The position numbers and the translations under genes were made by a program. 7,890 nucleotides of DNA from Thermoleophilia bacterium (GTDB taxonomy: Bacteria; Actinomycetota; Thermoleophilia; Gaiellales; SKUG01), in assembly GCA_025964405.1 (NCBI GenBank), contig JAOPYW010000085.1:1-7890 (forward strand), written 5' to 3'. The notes below the pieces were generated by a model. The model had not been told where the DNA came from and made no database searches. It saw only the letters and a program-made list of their open reading frames with translations. This document shows positions 1 to 6,300 of the stretch, piece by piece; the first letter of the stretch is position 1, and each line of letters starts with the position of its first letter.

Positions 1-136
1 GGGAGGCGGATGCAACGGGGGGACGTTGCCGGCGGCGAGTGCTGCACGCTATGTACCAGTACTTCGCAAACCGCCCCGCGGTTGTTGCACGGAAGCGGCC
101 ACGTCGTGGCCGAACCACACGAAATGCCTGCTCAGG
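1..136. repeat. 136-bp direct repeat, copy 1 (structured intergenic repeat)
   Basis: This stretch matches 865-1000 at 135 of 136 positions; the one difference is A at 117 versus G at 981. The match ends sharply at 136/1000. It may continue leftwards beyond the window. It holds a row of inverted repeats: GCAACG/CGTTGC (12-17 with 24-29, loop GGGGGA), GTGC-T-GCAC (39-47), GTAC-CA-GTAC (53-62), a GCAA-ACCGC / GCGGT-TG-TTGC hairpin (66-88), and CGGCCAC/GTGGCCG (96-102 with 106-112). The mismatch lies outside every stem. The repeat starts 44 bases past the stop codon of the minus-strand carbonic anhydrase gene. I see no coding signal in it. It may be a dispersed 3'-flanking repeat or a structured RNA; I cannot name the family. 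Confidence 0.9.
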
Positions 137-137
137 C

Positions 138-167
138 GGCCGCAGTCGGGGGGAGCTGCATGCGGCC
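138..167. repeat. Inverted repeat with G6-bearing loop, 3' of carbonic anhydrase gene
   Basis: GGCCGCA at 138-144 pairs perfectly with TGCGGCC at 161-167. Inside, GCAG (142-145) can pair instead with CTGC (156-159), which presents TCGGGGGGAG as the loop. It lies between the carbonic anhydrase stop and repeat copy 1, so it could help end transcription on the minus strand. No U-tract follows on that strand, so it is not a canonical intrinsic terminator. Confidence 0.35.
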
Positions 168-180
168 TGCGGCCGGGCGC

Positions 181-684
181 TCAGTGGATGAGCTGCTCGA
201 GCAGTCCGGTCGTGACGTCGTAGCGGAAACCGCCGATCTCGACGTCGTCGGGGAGGAGGGGGCACGAACGGAGGCGTTCGACGTCGGCCTCGAGCGTGCC
301 GAGCTGGTCGCGGGAGGTGAAGAACTCGATCGACCCGAGGTCTGCGGTGGGGAATCGCTCGGCGAGTCGCGTGCGTAGCTCCTCGTCGGTGGTGGCTGCC
401 ATCGCGCAGTCGGTGTGTGCGACCACCATGATGCGGCGCACGCCGAGCACGTTCGCGGCGATCACGAGCGAGCGCAGGGCGTCGTCGGTCACGCGCGCGC
501 CGGCGTTGCGGAGGATCTTCGCGTCGCCCGCGTGGATGCCCAGCATCGTCAACGGTTCGATGCGCGAGTCGATGCAGGTGAGGACGGCGAGCCCGCGTGC
601 CGCCTGGGCCTTGAGGTCGCCGAGGTCGAACTGGTCGGCGTAGCGGCGGTTCGCGTCGAGCACGTCGTCGAAGGTCGTGGTCAT
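181..684 (-). CDS. Beta-class carbonic anhydrase (small actinobacterial type)
   Basis: The 167-aa product should be a cytoplasmic zinc enzyme interconverting CO2 and bicarbonate. The beta-class signature is complete: Cys37-x-Asp39-x-Arg41 (CIDSR) and His90-x-x-Cys93 (HTDC). Cys37, His90 and Cys93 are the expected zinc ligands and Asp39/Arg41 the catalytic dyad. Further family hallmarks are RNAGARVTDD at about 59-68 and a C-terminal GGFRYDVTTG strand. Length and layout closely match the short mycobacterial enzyme exemplified by Rv1284 (about 163 aa), recalled from memory. The ATG at 684 has no good ribosome binding site, but a TAGGTT -10-like hexamer (696-691) would place the transcription start on the A of the ATG, implying a leaderless mRNA. 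The gene stands alone between two copies of a direct repeat. The function is confident; the physiological role is not visible. Confidence 0.95.
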   Translation of the reverse strand: MTTTFDDVLDANRRYADQFDLGDLKAQAARGLAVLTCIDSRIEPLTMLGIHAGDAKILRNAGARVTDDALRSLVIAANVLGVRRIMVVAHTDCAMAATTDEELRTRLAERFPTADLGSIEFFTSRDQLGTLEADVERLRSCPLLPDDVEIGGFRYDVTTGLLEQLIH

Positions 685-690
685 GGCTGC

Positions 691-696
691 AACCTA
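691..696 (-). promoter_or_regulatory. Candidate -10 box giving a leaderless carbonic anhydrase mRNA
   Basis: On the minus strand this reads TAGGTT (TANNNT), six bases before the ATG at 684. A start site seven bases past the hexamer falls on the A of the start codon. No convincing -35 is seen at 16-18 bp spacing, which is common for leaderless actinobacterial promoters. The call rests on motif and spacing only. Confidence 0.45.
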
Positions 697-771
697 TCGC
701 GCGCCGGGCCCGGAAGACGACGAGGCCCCGGCTCGGGAGCCAGGGCGTGTCGTCGACCGGTGCCGACCAAA

Positions 772-889
772 GGGGGGACGGTGGTGGCGGTGGTCGAGTG
801 CGTGCAGCTTCGGGGGGACGAGGTCTCGCTGCCGGGCTGGCAACCGCTTCCGAAGGGGGGACGAGGGAGGCGGATGCAACGGGGGGACG
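772..889 (+). repeat. Array of four GGGGGGACG nonamers
   Basis: Perfect copies of GGGGGGACG lie at 772-780, 812-820, 855-863 and 881-889, with start-to-start distances of 40, 43 and 26 bases. A fifth perfect copy is at 17-25 inside repeat copy 1, and a near copy (GGGGGGAGC) is at 148-156. The bases between copies are not alike, so this is an interspersed motif rather than a tandem repeat. The last copy (and the one at 17-25) sits in the loop and stem of a perfect GCAACG/CGTTGC hairpin. Protein-binding site, RNA element and G-rich structural motif are all possible. Confidence 0.7.
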
Positions 890-1000
890 TTGCCGGCGGC
901 GAGTGCTGCACGCTATGTACCAGTACTTCGCAAACCGCCCCGCGGTTGTTGCACGGAAGCGGCCACGTCGTGGCCGAACCGCACGAAATGCCTGCTCAGG
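865..1000. repeat. 136-bp direct repeat, copy 2
   Basis: Second copy of the repeat at 1-136, in the same orientation and offset by 864 bases. The same inverted repeats are present, for example GCAACG/CGTTGC at 876-881 and 888-893 and CGGCCAC/GTGGCCG at 960-976. Its right end overlaps the last five bases of the response regulator frame and supplies that frame's TGA (998-996). Like copy 1, it lies directly 3' of a minus-strand gene. Confidence 0.92.
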
Positions 1001-1493
1001 AAGGAATGGCGCGCGCGTTCACATGCGGCCGCATCTTCGGGCGGGCACGAAGTGGGCTCGAGGTGGCGCAGGCGCGGTTCCAGCGTGTGCCCGCGCGGAG
1101 CACGGCGGCGCGATGGCAGGGAACCACCGACCGGAGGGTGGCGAGCAGTTCCTCCGCGGACATGAACTTGGTGATGCATGCGGATGCTCCGAGGGTGCGG
1201 GCCATCTCGAATGCGTCGCTGTCATCCAGGGACGAGCGCACCACGACGACCGCATCGGGGGCGAGCGTCTTGAGCAGCGGAAGCGCCTCGAACCCGTCCA
1301 TGACCGGCATGTTGAGGTCGAGCAGGATGAGCGTCGGCGCGAGCGCTGCCGCCTGTTCGGCGCCGAGCATCCCGTTGGGCGCGGTCGCCACGACCTCGAG
1401 GTCGGGCTGGTCAGCGACCATCGCGACGATCAGCTCGCGGCAGGCGGGGTCGTCGTCGATGACGAGGATGGTCGTGGGCTGGGCGTGCGTCAT
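996..1493 (-). CDS. Stand-alone receiver-domain response regulator (odd C-terminal tail)
   Basis: The 165-aa product is a CheY-like two-component receiver. Visible residues are the acidic pocket Asp13-Asp14-Asp15, the phospho-acceptor Asp59 in LLDLNMP, the switch residue Ser87 in VVVRSS, and the conserved Lys109 in ITKFM. The receiver fold ends near residue 125 (EELLATLRSVV). No output domain follows. Instead there is a basic, low-similarity tail (126-165) that stops at a TGA inside the 136-bp repeat, so the C-terminus may be a truncated or read-through remnant. The ATG overlaps the TGA of the upstream hydrolase gene by 4 bp (ATGA), and GGGAG (1498-1502) sits four bases before it, so translation is likely coupled. 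It could act by protein-protein contact, like other single-domain receivers. No histidine kinase is in view. Confidence 0.85.
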   Translation of the reverse strand: MTHAQPTTILVIDDDPACRELIVAMVADQPDLEVVATAPNGMLGAEQAAALAPTLILLDLNMPVMDGFEALPLLKTLAPDAVVVVRSSLDDSDAFEMARTLGASACITKFMSAEELLATLRSVVPCHRAAVLRAGTRWNRACATSSPLRARPKMRPHVNARAIPS

Positions 1494-2236
1494 GTTGCTC
1501 CCACCTCGCGAGCCTCCGCCACAGCGTCGGCCAGGTTGCCTGTCCAGGGATCACCGTGCCCGACGAGCAGCGTGCGCTCCGGGCATGCGGCCAGGATGTC
1601 GAGCGAGGCGAGTGCACGCCCCGAATCAGCAGTTGCCGCTCCCGCGATGATGCGCGGCCCGTCGCCGTTGGTGTACGGATCGTGCGTCACGATCGCGTCG
1701 CCAGTGATGATCACCGACCGATCGGGATACCGGAAGGCGCACTCGCCGTCGGTGTGGCCGGGCAGGTGCACGACCGTGGGATGCCCCGGCACGTCGAGCA
1801 CGTCGCCGTCGTCGAAGGTGTGCGTGGCCAGCACGCCGTCGACGGTGAGTGCGCCCTTCGCTCCCATCGCCGCGAAGGCGAGGTCGAACGAGGGGTGCCG
1901 AACCGCATAGGGGAGCCGGCTCCGCTCATGTTCGTAGTTCCACGGATCGGTGGCGAGGCGCTGATCCTGCGCGTGCACGTACACGGGGATGCCGAGCTCG
2001 TCGTGCGCGCGTCGCGCGAAGCCGACGTGATCGAAGTGGCCGTGGGTCAGGATGAGTGCGCGGATGTCGTTCGTCGACCGACCCAGCAGCTGCAGGGCGT
2101 CGTGCAGCGAATCCCAGGAGAGTGGGTGCCCCGCATCGACGATGCACAGCTCATCGTCCTCCTCCACGATGTACCAGTTGACGTACGCGTCCTCGACGCG
2201 ATGGATGCCGGGAGCTACGTCGGGATCGAACTTCAT
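1490..2236 (-). CDS. MBL-fold metallo-hydrolase (operon member)
   Basis: The 248-aa product is a metallo-beta-lactamase-fold hydrolase with an intact dinuclear metal site: His65-x-His67-x-Asp69-His70 (THGHFDHVG), His161 (LPGHTDGE), Asp180 (ITGDAI) and His227 (VGHGDPW). An upstream strand ending in Asp34 (IVDAG) is also typical. The superfamily spans glyoxalase II-like thioesterases, lactonases and others, so the substrate cannot be told. No signal peptide is seen, so it is probably cytoplasmic. I chose the ATG at 2236 because GGAGG (2248-2244) lies seven bases upstream and the family N-terminus starts there; extension to 2428 adds 64 Arg/Gly/Pro-rich residues that overlap the preceding gene in another frame. 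The ATG overlaps the TGA of that gene by 4 bp, and its own TGA overlaps the response regulator ATG by 4 bp. Confidence 0.92.
   Translation of the reverse strand: MKFDPDVAPGIHRVEDAYVNWYIVEEDDELCIVDAGHPLSWDSLHDALQLLGRSTNDIRALILTHGHFDHVGFARRAHDELGIPVYVHAQDQRLATDPWNYEHERSRLPYAVRHPSFDLAFAAMGAKGALTVDGVLATHTFDDGDVLDVPGHPTVVHLPGHTDGECAFRYPDRSVIITGDAIVTHDPYTNGDGPRIIAGAATADSGRALASLDILAACPERTLLVGHGDPWTGNLADAVAEAREVGAT
1498..1506 (-). promoter_or_regulatory. Ribosome binding site of the response regulator gene
   Basis: On the minus strand this reads AGGTGGGAG, ending four bases before the ATG at 1493. It supports that start and lies inside the end of the upstream hydrolase gene, as expected for coupled genes. 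Confidence 0.65.
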
Positions 2237-2553
2237 CGGGCAGCCTCCAGCGCGGGGCGCAGGGCGCGGGCGCGCAGCACCTCGTGGGTGGTCCAGACGA
2301 CCTCGTCCTGGTCGAGCGCCGTGCGCAGCGCCGCCGCCAGTGCCGCCGCGCGGCCCGGGTCGAGGTCGACCACCTCGAGCACGCACGACTCCTCCGCCGC
2401 ATCCTCGTACAGACCGAGGCACGACCACAGCGTGGCGCCCTCGATGCCGGCCGCGCGCAGCTCCGCGCGCGCCGTCGGAGCAACCTGCTCGCGCGAGCCA
2501 CCCACGTACATGCGTACGAGTGAGGTAGGTTCGGAAGTCGGGTGCGACGGCAT
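2233..2553 (-). CDS. Small protein of unknown function, first gene of the MBL/receiver operon
   Basis: I do not recognise this 106-aa protein. It alternates likely strands and helices: strand about 12-18 (LVRMYVG), helix 20-35, strands about 41-47 (ATLWSCLG) and 56-62 (CVLEVVD), an Ala-rich helix 66-81, and a strand about 84-90 (EVVWTTH). That order could fit a small ferredoxin-like or dimeric alpha/beta-barrel fold, but this is inference only. There is no signal peptide or membrane segment. The ATG at 2553 has no ribosome binding site, but a TAGCAT box seven bases upstream would give a leaderless start; an alternative ATG is at 2511. Its TGA overlaps the next gene's ATG by 4 bp, so it is very likely co-translated with the MBL hydrolase and the receiver protein. 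Conserved coupling is the best evidence that it is a real gene. Confidence 0.75.
   Translation of the reverse strand: MPSHPTSEPTSLVRMYVGGSREQVAPTARAELRAAGIEGATLWSCLGLYEDAAEESCVLEVVDLDPGRAAALAAALRTALDQDEVVWTTHEVLRARALRPALEAAR
2244..2248 (-). promoter_or_regulatory. Ribosome binding site fixing the MBL hydrolase start
   Basis: GGAGG on the minus strand, seven bases before the ATG at 2236. This decides between that start and the longer open frame reaching 2428. Confidence 0.8.
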
Positions 2554-2678
2554 GTGCCCGATGCTATCGATGGTTCGACCGCCGTCGTACGCCGAATTCC
2601 GACAGATCTACCGAAAGCTAGCATTGCTATCCACTGCAGCCGTGCAAGGCCGATCATCCGCGCATTCCAGGAGCTCAC
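2554..2678. promoter_or_regulatory. Divergent promoter region between the operon and the second MBL gene
   Basis: This 125-bp gap is visibly more AT-rich than its surroundings. Minus strand: TAGCAT (2566-2561) lies seven bases before the ATG at 2553 and fits a leaderless start. Plus strand: the same hexamer TAGCAT (2619-2624) is preceded, at 16 bp, by TTCCGA (2597-2602), a weak -35. The plus hexamer is the left part of the palindrome TAGCA-T-TGCTA (2619-2629), which could be an operator. Confidence 0.5.
2668..2673 (+). promoter_or_regulatory. Ribosome binding site of the plus-strand MBL gene
   Basis: CAGGAG ends five bases before the ATG at 2679. It is a strong Shine-Dalgarno sequence that confirms the start, in contrast to the site-less start of the divergent gene. 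Confidence 0.8.
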
Positions 2679-3377
2679 ATGCACGTAGCAGCCGTCACGC
2701 CCAACCTCATCCAGCTCCGCCGCTTCGGTGCGGTCAACTGCTGGCTCGTGCGTGACGACGACGGTTTCACGCTCGTCGACACCGGCCTGGGCGGCGGCGC
2801 CAAGGGCACCGTCGCCGCAGCTGCGGCCGCCGGCGCGCCGATCGTGCGGGTGCTGCTCACGCACGCGCACTCCGATCATGTGGGGTCGCTCGACGCCCTG
2901 GCGCGGCTCCTGCCCGACGTCGAGGTCGGCATCTCCGCCCGTGACGCGCGCTTCCTCGCCGGCGATCGCAGCTTCGACCCCGGTGAGTGTGACAAGGAGC
3001 GCGGCGCATGGACGACCACGAAGACGGTGCCGACCCTGGCGCTCGAGCACGGCGTGCGGGTCGGATCGCTGGAGGTCATCGCAACTCCCGGGCACACGCC
3101 GGGTCATCGCTCGTTCCGTGACACGCGCGATGGCACGGTGATCGGCGGCGACGTCCTCACCACGTTCGGCGGCGTGCACGTCACGAGCCACCCGAACCGC
3201 CGGTTCCCCCTCGCCTACTACGGCACGGCGAACCGACCGCTCGACCTCAGCTCCGCAGCGGCCATTGCGGCGCTCGATCCGACGGGGCTCGCGGTCGGGC
3301 ACGGCCCGTTCGTGCCTCAGCCCGCTCCTCAGCTTGCCGAGGCGATCGCACGGGCCCACGCCGCCCTGCGCGACTGA
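2679..3377 (+). CDS. MBL-fold metallo-hydrolase (divergent gene)
   Basis: The 232-aa product has a complete MBL-fold metal site: His62-x-His64-x-Asp66-His67 (THAHSDHVG), His139 in a TPGHTPGH motif, Asp158 (IGGDVL) and His208 (VGHGP), plus the usual early Asp34 (LVDTG). This is the layout of glyoxalase II-like and related hydrolases; the substrate cannot be read from sequence. There is no export signal, so it is probably cytoplasmic. It differs clearly from the MBL protein across the divergent promoter in length, N-terminus and the region between metal motifs, so the two do not look like a recent tandem duplication. Start: ATG with CAGGAG five bases upstream. The stop is six bases from the convergent stop of the giant repeat gene, with no room for a separate terminator. 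Confidence 0.93.
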   Translation: MHVAAVTPNLIQLRRFGAVNCWLVRDDDGFTLVDTGLGGGAKGTVAAAAAAGAPIVRVLLTHAHSDHVGSLDALARLLPDVEVGISARDARFLAGDRSFDPGECDKERGAWTTTKTVPTLALEHGVRVGSLEVIATPGHTPGHRSFRDTRDGTVIGGDVLTTFGGVHVTSHPNRRFPLAYYGTANRPLDLSSAAAIAALDPTGLAVGHGPFVPQPAPQLAEAIARAHAALRD

Positions 3378-3383
3378 CCCCCG

Positions 3384-6300
3384 TCAGCGCAGCACGCGCA
3401 GCTTGGCGCTGTCACGCGCGACCGTACCGCCCGACGTCGAAGTGATGCCGAGCGTGTAGGTGCCGCGCGCCGGCAGCTTCGCGAGCCTCACGACGTTGCG
3501 TCCAGCCTTCGCCTTGAAGGTGATGCGTTGCACGACCTTCGTGCCCCGCCGCACCTCGAGCACCACCGTGGTGGCCTTCGTCGCCGCGAACGGCACGACG
3601 AGCGCGTGGCGCGTGCGTCCCGAGTAGGCAGCCGCGCTCAGCACGAGGTGCAGCGGCGTGACCTCCACCGGCACCGTGACCGTGAACGGCACGGGCACCG
3701 TCACGGTCACGACGGTCGGGGCCACCACTGTGGGGGTGAGCTGGTAGAGGTACGTGCCCGATCCAGCCGCGACCGTCTCGTTGCCGGCCGCGTCGACGCT
3801 GCGCAGGCGCCACTCGTAGCACGTGCCCAGCACGAGGCCCGCGTTGTTGAACGAGGCCGGGTCGAGCGCGCCGATGTCGGTGAACGCGCTCCAGCCGCCA
3901 CACACGCCGTTCGCGAAGGGCGACGAGCGGCGCTGCACGCGCCAGGTGACGTCGAGCCGATCGGTCGGTGCGGTCACGGTCAGCAGCACGGTGCTCGCCG
4001 CCTGCGCGCCGACGGCGTGGCTGACGGCACCGCCGGCAGGAGCCTCGTGGTCGATGCGCACCGGGTTCCCGTATGCGGCCGTGCTCGAGTTGCCGACCCG
4101 GTCGGTCGAGGTCGCGGCGTAGCGGTAGCAGCCGCTCGCACCGGGGGTGTCGGTCACGACGGGCAGCTCGCCGTCGACCGAGGTCGCTGCCTCCCAGGTC
4201 GCCGCGCAGGCATCCTTGGTCAGTTCGGCGCGCTGGCGCACGACGACGGTCGTGGCGACGCCCGACCCGGCGTCGCTCCCGCCGGAGGCCGAGATGGTGA
4301 CGCTCCCCGAGGCGTTGAGGCCGGTGGGGTAGTTGATCAGCGCGCCCGTCGGAGCCGCGCCATCTGCCGTGATGACGCCCGTCACCGTGCTCTCGACGTT
4401 CGAGGCGTTCTTCGCCTTGGCATCGATCGTGCCGGGTGACGCGGCGCCGGGGTTCCAGGTGTACTGGGCCTCGAACGGGTCGGAGAGGTCGTTGAGGCCG
4501 ATCGGGTTCGACCATCCGCCTGCGGCGATGGCGGGGAAGGTCACCCCGTTCGCTGCGTCGCTCGGCACGTTGATGGTGGCGCGGAGCCGGAGCACGCCGG
4601 CGGGCGCGTTGGGGCGGAAGAAGATGGTGGCACCCGGTGCGGCCTGGTAGACCGATCCGGCAGTGCCGCCGGTGCCGACCTCGCCGGTGAACGAGCCGGT
4701 CGGCGGCACGGCGGGCGGCGTGGTCGAGTAGACGTAGGTGCCGGAGCCCGGTGCGAGTGCCTCGTTGCCCACGTCGTCGACGCTGCGCAGGCGCCACTCG
4801 TAGCAGCGGTTGGCAAGCATCGTCGCGTCGTTCAGCGTGCCGGTCGGGTTGAGGGTCGAGCCGATGTTGGCGTAGGTCGACCACGCGCCGCAGACGCCTC
4901 CGACGTACGGCGCCTCGTGGCGCTGCACCCGCCAGCCGAGGCCCGACAGGTCGGAGGGCGTGGTGATCGCGATGTTGATCGCGCTCGAACCCATGACTCC
5001 CACGGCGTGGCTGATCGCGCCACCCGTCGGTGCCTCCCGGTCGATGCGCACCGTGCCGCCGCTCCACGTGCGCGGGATGCCGACGTTGTCGACGGCGTTC
5101 AGCGCGTAGACGTAGCACCCACTCGTCGCGGGCGTGTCGGTGAAGCTCGCAGCCGACGCCTGCAGCGTCACGGGCGCGGAGTCGACCCCACAGGAGGTCG
5201 CGCCTGCTGCGAGGTCGGCCCGCGTGCGCGTGACGCTCGCCGACCTGAGTCCGGAACCGGCATCGGTGGGAGCCGTCACGGTCAGGGCGGTCATGCCGAC
5301 CGAGCTCGGGGCTGCGGAGTAGCCGATGTTGCCGCCCGCAGGCGGGATTGCATCGGCGCTGATCACGCCCGCGATCGAACTGGTGGTGTTCGCCGAGTCG
5401 CGTGCGGTGGCGGTGACGGTGCCGGGCGAGGCCGCCCCGGTGGCCCAGGTGTAGCTCACCTCGTAGGGAGGAGCGACCACGTTGAAGGCGCCGGGGTTCG
5501 CCCAGCCCGAGGCTGCGATGGTCGGCAGAGTCACACCGTTGGCCGACGACTCGGCTTCGGTGGTGGTCGCCCGCAGTGCGAGCGAGCCGCTCCCCGTCGC
5601 GTTGAACCAGATGGTCGTACCGGGCGCCGACTGGAACACCGTGCCGCCCGGCCCGCCTGCCCCGACCGTGCCGATGAACTGGCCGACCGGTGGCGTGACC
5701 GGTGGCGTGAGCGTGTAGACGTAGGTGCCGGAGCCCGCGACGAAGGCCTCGTTGCCGACGTCGTCGAGGCTTCGCAGGCGCCACTCGTAGCAGCGGTTGG
5801 CGAGCATGCCGGTGTCGCTGAAGGAGCCGGTCGGGTTCAGGGTCGAGCCGGTGTTCGCGAAGGCTCCCCATGAGCCACACACGCCCCCGGCATAGTCGGC
5901 GGAGCGGCGCTGCACGCGCCACGTCGGTGTCGAGATGTCAGTCGGTGCGCCGACCGTCACTACGACCGCGCTCGAGTTCTGCAGTCCGGTGACGTGGCTG
6001 ACCGAGCCGCCGGTGGGTGCTTCGCGGTCGAGGCGCGCGGCTCCGCCGGTCACGACCTGCGCCGGATTGCCGACACGGTCGGTCGTGGTGAGCGTGTACC
6101 GGTAGCAGCCGCTGGTCGGCGGCGTGTCGGCGAAGGTGGGGAGCAGTCCCGTCACGGCCACCGGTGCGCTCCAGGTGGTGGCACAGGTCGCGCCCGCGGT
6201 CAGGTCGGCACGCTCGCGCGTGATCGAACTCGACGCCACACCCGAACCGGCGTCGGTGGCCGAGGTCACCGTCAGGGCGATCGTCGCGGCGTTCGTGCTC

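Larger units (their letters stand above)
685..995. other. Non-coding interval with G6ACG array and repeat copy 2
   Basis: This 311-base gap between the carbonic anhydrase start and the response regulator stop shows no gene I can support; the open frames here are Arg/Gly/Pro-rich and resemble no protein family. Its contents are the likely promoter of the carbonic anhydrase gene at the left end, then three GGGGGGACG nonamers (772-780, 812-820, 855-863), then most of the second 136-bp repeat, which carries a fourth nonamer at 881-889. Confidence 0.75.

Noticed and set aside
138..167. Rho-independent terminator of the carbonic anhydrase gene
   Set aside because: A GC-rich stem is present but no U-run follows on the minus strand; it is kept only as an inverted repeat.
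772..889. CRISPR array
   Set aside because: The repeated unit is only nine bases and is not palindromic, spacings vary from 26 to 43, and no cas gene is present.
1..1000. Repeats flanking the carbonic anhydrase gene as integron attC sites around a gene cassette
   Set aside because: The size and the gene-then-repeat order fit, but I find no GTTRRRY/RYYYAAC core pair in the right places on either strand, and no integrase is visible.
415..1650. Long plus-strand open frame opposite the carbonic anhydrase and response regulator genes
   Set aside because: It is antisense to well-identified genes, crosses the non-coding repeat, and its translation is Arg/Ala/Gly-rich without a recognisable family; long antisense frames are expected at this GC content.
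2237..2428. N-terminal extension of the MBL hydrolase to an upstream start
   Set aside because: The 64 added residues are Arg/Gly/Pro-rich, overlap the 106-aa gene in another frame, and the ATG at 2236 has a strong GGAGG site.
2151..3359. 402-codon minus-strand frame opposite the second MBL gene
   Set aside because: The plus strand carries a full MBL metal site with a strong ribosome binding site; the antisense translation is Arg-rich with no family features.
3528..5873. Plus-strand open frames opposite the giant gene (for example 3528-4439 and 4917-5873)
   Set aside because: They are antisense shadows with Arg/Gly-rich products, repeating in step with the minus-strand protein repeats.
3412..5922. 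836-codon minus-strand frame inside the giant gene
   Set aside because: It is an Arg/His-rich frame-shifted shadow of the repeat protein; its apparent repeats come from the DNA repeats of the true frame.
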